Assembly (NCBI GenBank): GCA_036375275.1
Contig: DASUSF010000124.1
Span: 1-7,115, forward strand
Reading direction: 5' to 3'
From: DASUSF01 sp036375275
GTDB taxonomy: Bacteria; Pseudomonadota; Alphaproteobacteria; Geminicoccales; Geminicoccaceae
Length of the DNA stretch: 7,115 nt
The translations under genes and the position numbers were made by a program. The notes below the pieces were generated by a model. It saw only the letters and a list, made by a program, of their open reading frames with translations. It did no database searches and had not been told where the DNA came from. Positions 5,891 through 7,115 of this stretch are shown here, piece by piece (position 1 is the stretch's first letter; each line of letters opens with the position of its first letter).

Positions 5891-5918
5891 GCGGCAGGAG
5901 TCACGCGGCAGGAGTGAC
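5891..5918 (+). promoter_or_regulatory. Tandemly duplicated ribosome-binding block of the GT4 gene
   Basis: GCGGCAGGAGTCAC (5891-5904) and GCGGCAGGAGTGAC (5905-5918) are adjacent 14-bp direct repeats with one mismatch. The second supplies AGGAG at 5910-5914, five bases before ATG 5920, an excellent Shine-Dalgarno site. The first is a second AGGAG (5896-5900) with no start codon at proper spacing. A GTG at 5914 overlaps the AGGAG itself and is therefore not the start. Confidence 0.7.
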
Positions 5919-5919
5919 G

Positions 5920-7110
5920 ATGGAGCCTCGACACGTCGTGCTGATCGCGAACACCGGCTGGAACGTCGTCCGTTTCCGGGCCGAGCTGATCGCGGGGCTG
6001 CTCGAGGCGGGCTGGCAGGTCTCCACGATCGCCGCGTTCAGCGACGAGGACCTCGATCGTCTGCAGAGCCTGGGCGCGCGACCGGTCCGTCTCGCCATCG
6101 ACGCGGCGGGCCGGAACCCGGTGCGCGACCTGATCTATCTCGGGCAGCTGGCGCGCTGCATCCGGCGCCTCCGTCCCGACCTCGTCCATCTGTTCACGAT
6201 CAAGCCGGTGATCTGGGGGGCGCTCGCGGCGAAGGTCGCCGGCGTGCCCGGCGTCGTCGCGTCGCTCACCGGCGCGGGCATCCTCCGCGCCGACGACCGG
6301 CCCTGGCTCGGACACCTCCTCCGGCCGCTGGTCCGGCGCGCGCTGTCGGGCCGCCCGGAGGTCGTATTTCAGAACCTGGACGACATGCGGACCTTCGTCG
6401 CGGCCGGGATGGTCGGCGCCGATCGCGCGACCCACATCGCCGGCTCCGGCATCGACACCCTGGCGCTGGTGCCCGATCTCTCCCGACCGGCGGCAGAGCG
6501 CACCACGTTCGTGATGGCGTCGCGCATGCTGTGGAGCAAGGGGGTCGCGGACTTCGTGGCCGCCGCCCGCCTGGTCAGGCGCCGCCATCCCGCCGCCCGG
6601 TTCGTCCTGTTCGGGGGCGCCCGGGAGGATTACGGCTCCAAGAACCCGGACTTCATCGAGCGGCCCTGGCTCGAGGGCCTGAACCGCGAGGGGGTGGTCG
6701 AGTGGCGCGGCTGGACCCGCCCGAGCGACGTGGAGGCCGCCATGCGGGGCGCCGCGGCGGTGGTCCTGCCGTCGTACTATGCGGAGGGGGTGCCGCGGGC
6801 GCTGATCGAGGCGACCTCGGCCGGGGTGCCGGTGATCACGACCGATCTGCCGGGATGTCGCGACACGGTGCTCGAGGGACGATCGGGCTTCCTGGTGCCG
6901 CCCCGTGCCCCGGCGCGGCTGGCGGCGGCGATGGTGGAGCTGCTCCGCGATCCGGAGCGCGCCGCGGCGATGGGGCGGGAGGGGCGCCGGCTGGCCGCGG
7001 CGAGGTTCGACAAGCGGATCATCCTCGCCCGGACCTTGGCCGTCTATGAGCGGGCCCTGGCGCCCGGGCCGCACCGCCGGCGAGCCCCCGCTCCGATCGC
7101 GCGCTCGTGA
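5920..7110 (+). CDS. GT4-family (CapM/PglA-like) glycosyltransferase
   Basis: A 396-residue retaining glycosyltransferase of the GT-B fold, expected at the cytoplasmic face of the inner membrane. It would transfer a sugar from a nucleotide-sugar donor to a polyprenyl-diphosphate-linked glycan. The N-terminal acceptor half has LIANTGWNVVRFRAELIAGLLEAGW (about 8-32), PDLVHLFTIKPVIWGALAAK (about 86-105) and the ASLTGAG loop, the pattern of CapM and PglA relatives. The donor half has SRMLWSKGV with Arg202 and Lys207 expected to contact the diphosphate, FVLFGG, and the E-X7-E motif EGVPRALIE (Glu289 and Glu297) followed by SAGVPVITTDLPGCRDTV. Length is normal for the family. ATG 5920 is chosen over GTG 5914 because of AGGAG at five-base spacing. 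It is divergent from the beta-helix gene, and its stop overlaps a possible next start, suggesting a rightward polysaccharide operon. Donor and acceptor cannot be read from sequence. Confidence 0.93.
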   Translation: MEPRHVVLIANTGWNVVRFRAELIAGLLEAGWQVSTIAAFSDEDLDRLQSLGARPVRLAIDAAGRNPVRDLIYLGQLARCIRRLRPDLVHLFTIKPVIWGALAAKVAGVPGVVASLTGAGILRADDRPWLGHLLRPLVRRALSGRPEVVFQNLDDMRTFVAAGMVGADRATHIAGSGIDTLALVPDLSRPAAERTTFVMASRMLWSKGVADFVAAARLVRRRHPAARFVLFGGAREDYGSKNPDFIERPWLEGLNREGVVEWRGWTRPSDVEAAMRGAAAVVLPSYYAEGVPRALIEATSAGVPVITTDLPGCRDTVLEGRSGFLVPPRAPARLAAAMVELLRDPERAAAMGREGRRLAAARFDKRIILARTLAVYERALAPGPHRRRAPAPIARS

Positions 7111-7115
7111 GCGCG
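7107..7115 (+). CDS. Possible start of a translationally coupled downstream gene (cut by window edge)
   Basis: GTGA at 7107-7110 overlaps the TGA stop of the GT4 gene, the classic four-base overlap of coupled operon genes, and reads GTG AGC GCG to the window end. Only three codons are visible, so this is a suggestion based on the overlap alone. Confidence 0.3.

Larger units (their letters stand above)
5521..5919. other. 399-bp divergent control region between the beta-helix and GT4 genes
   Basis: It separates a minus-strand and a plus-strand gene and must hold promoters for both unless transcription comes from outside. Bases 5618-5710 form a clear AT-rich island in otherwise GC-rich DNA and contain the promoter-like site and direct repeats listed separately. 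Bases 5720-5890 are GC-rich again and show nothing I can name; they would be the leader of the GT4 transcript. No tRNA, riboswitch or terminator was recognised. Confidence 0.5.

Noticed and set aside
5914..5916. GTG as start of the GT4 gene
   Set aside because: It overlaps the AGGAG ribosome-binding site that serves ATG 5920 at ideal spacing.
5691..7049. 452-codon plus-strand frame over the GT4 gene
   Set aside because: Arg/Gly/Pro-rich out-of-phase reading; the GT4 frame has the family motifs and a good ribosome-binding site.

Overview
The window is uniformly GC-rich DNA with strong G/C third-position bias. It carries a Ros/MucR-type zinc-finger regulator, a family known essentially from Alphaproteobacteria. 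This points to a high-GC alphaproteobacterium; a Methylobacterium-like member of the Rhizobiales is my guess, not something the sequence proves. It reads as the edge of a surface or exopolysaccharide locus.

Layout, left to right: (1) 1-444, minus strand, a MucR/Ros-family regulator that runs off the left edge. (2) 445-918, a 474-bp gap holding the mucR leader and, less certainly, a decayed coding remnant. (3) 919-2043, minus, a PLP-dependent 2-aminoethylphosphonate:pyruvate transaminase (PhnW). (4) 2098-3165, minus, a membrane protein joining an N-terminal anchor, a probable LamG/concanavalin-like beta-sandwich and a C-terminal VanZ domain. (5) 3180-3421, two diverged tandem copies (period 119 bp) of a composite palindromic element, each copy with two hairpins. 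(6) 3397-5520, minus, a large right-handed parallel beta-helix protein whose last codons and stop lie inside the repeat element. (7) 5521-5919, a divergent control region with a candidate promoter, 18-bp direct repeats and a duplicated Shine-Dalgarno block. (8) 5920-7110, plus, a GT4 glycosyltransferase of the CapM/PglA type. Its stop overlaps a possible GTG start of a further gene leaving the window.

The minus-strand genes beta-helix, vanZ-like and phnW follow one another and could be one transcript, although the hairpin-rich 231-bp gap before vanZ may control or interrupt it. The GT4 gene is divergent. Together they suggest a glycan is built (GT4), trimmed or bound (beta-helix, lectin-like VanZ protein) and perhaps decorated with 2-aminoethylphosphonate (PhnW in the biosynthetic direction). 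This last idea is inference: no PEP mutase, phosphonopyruvate decarboxylase or phosphonatase gene lies in the window.

The most unusual items are the tandem 119-bp hairpin repeat, with one compensatory base-pair change between copies, and its placement across a stop codon and next to a start codon. Next come the phosphonate-transaminase/VanZ/beta-helix neighbourhood and the evidence that the beta-helix gene starts at a TTG rather than the upstream ATG.
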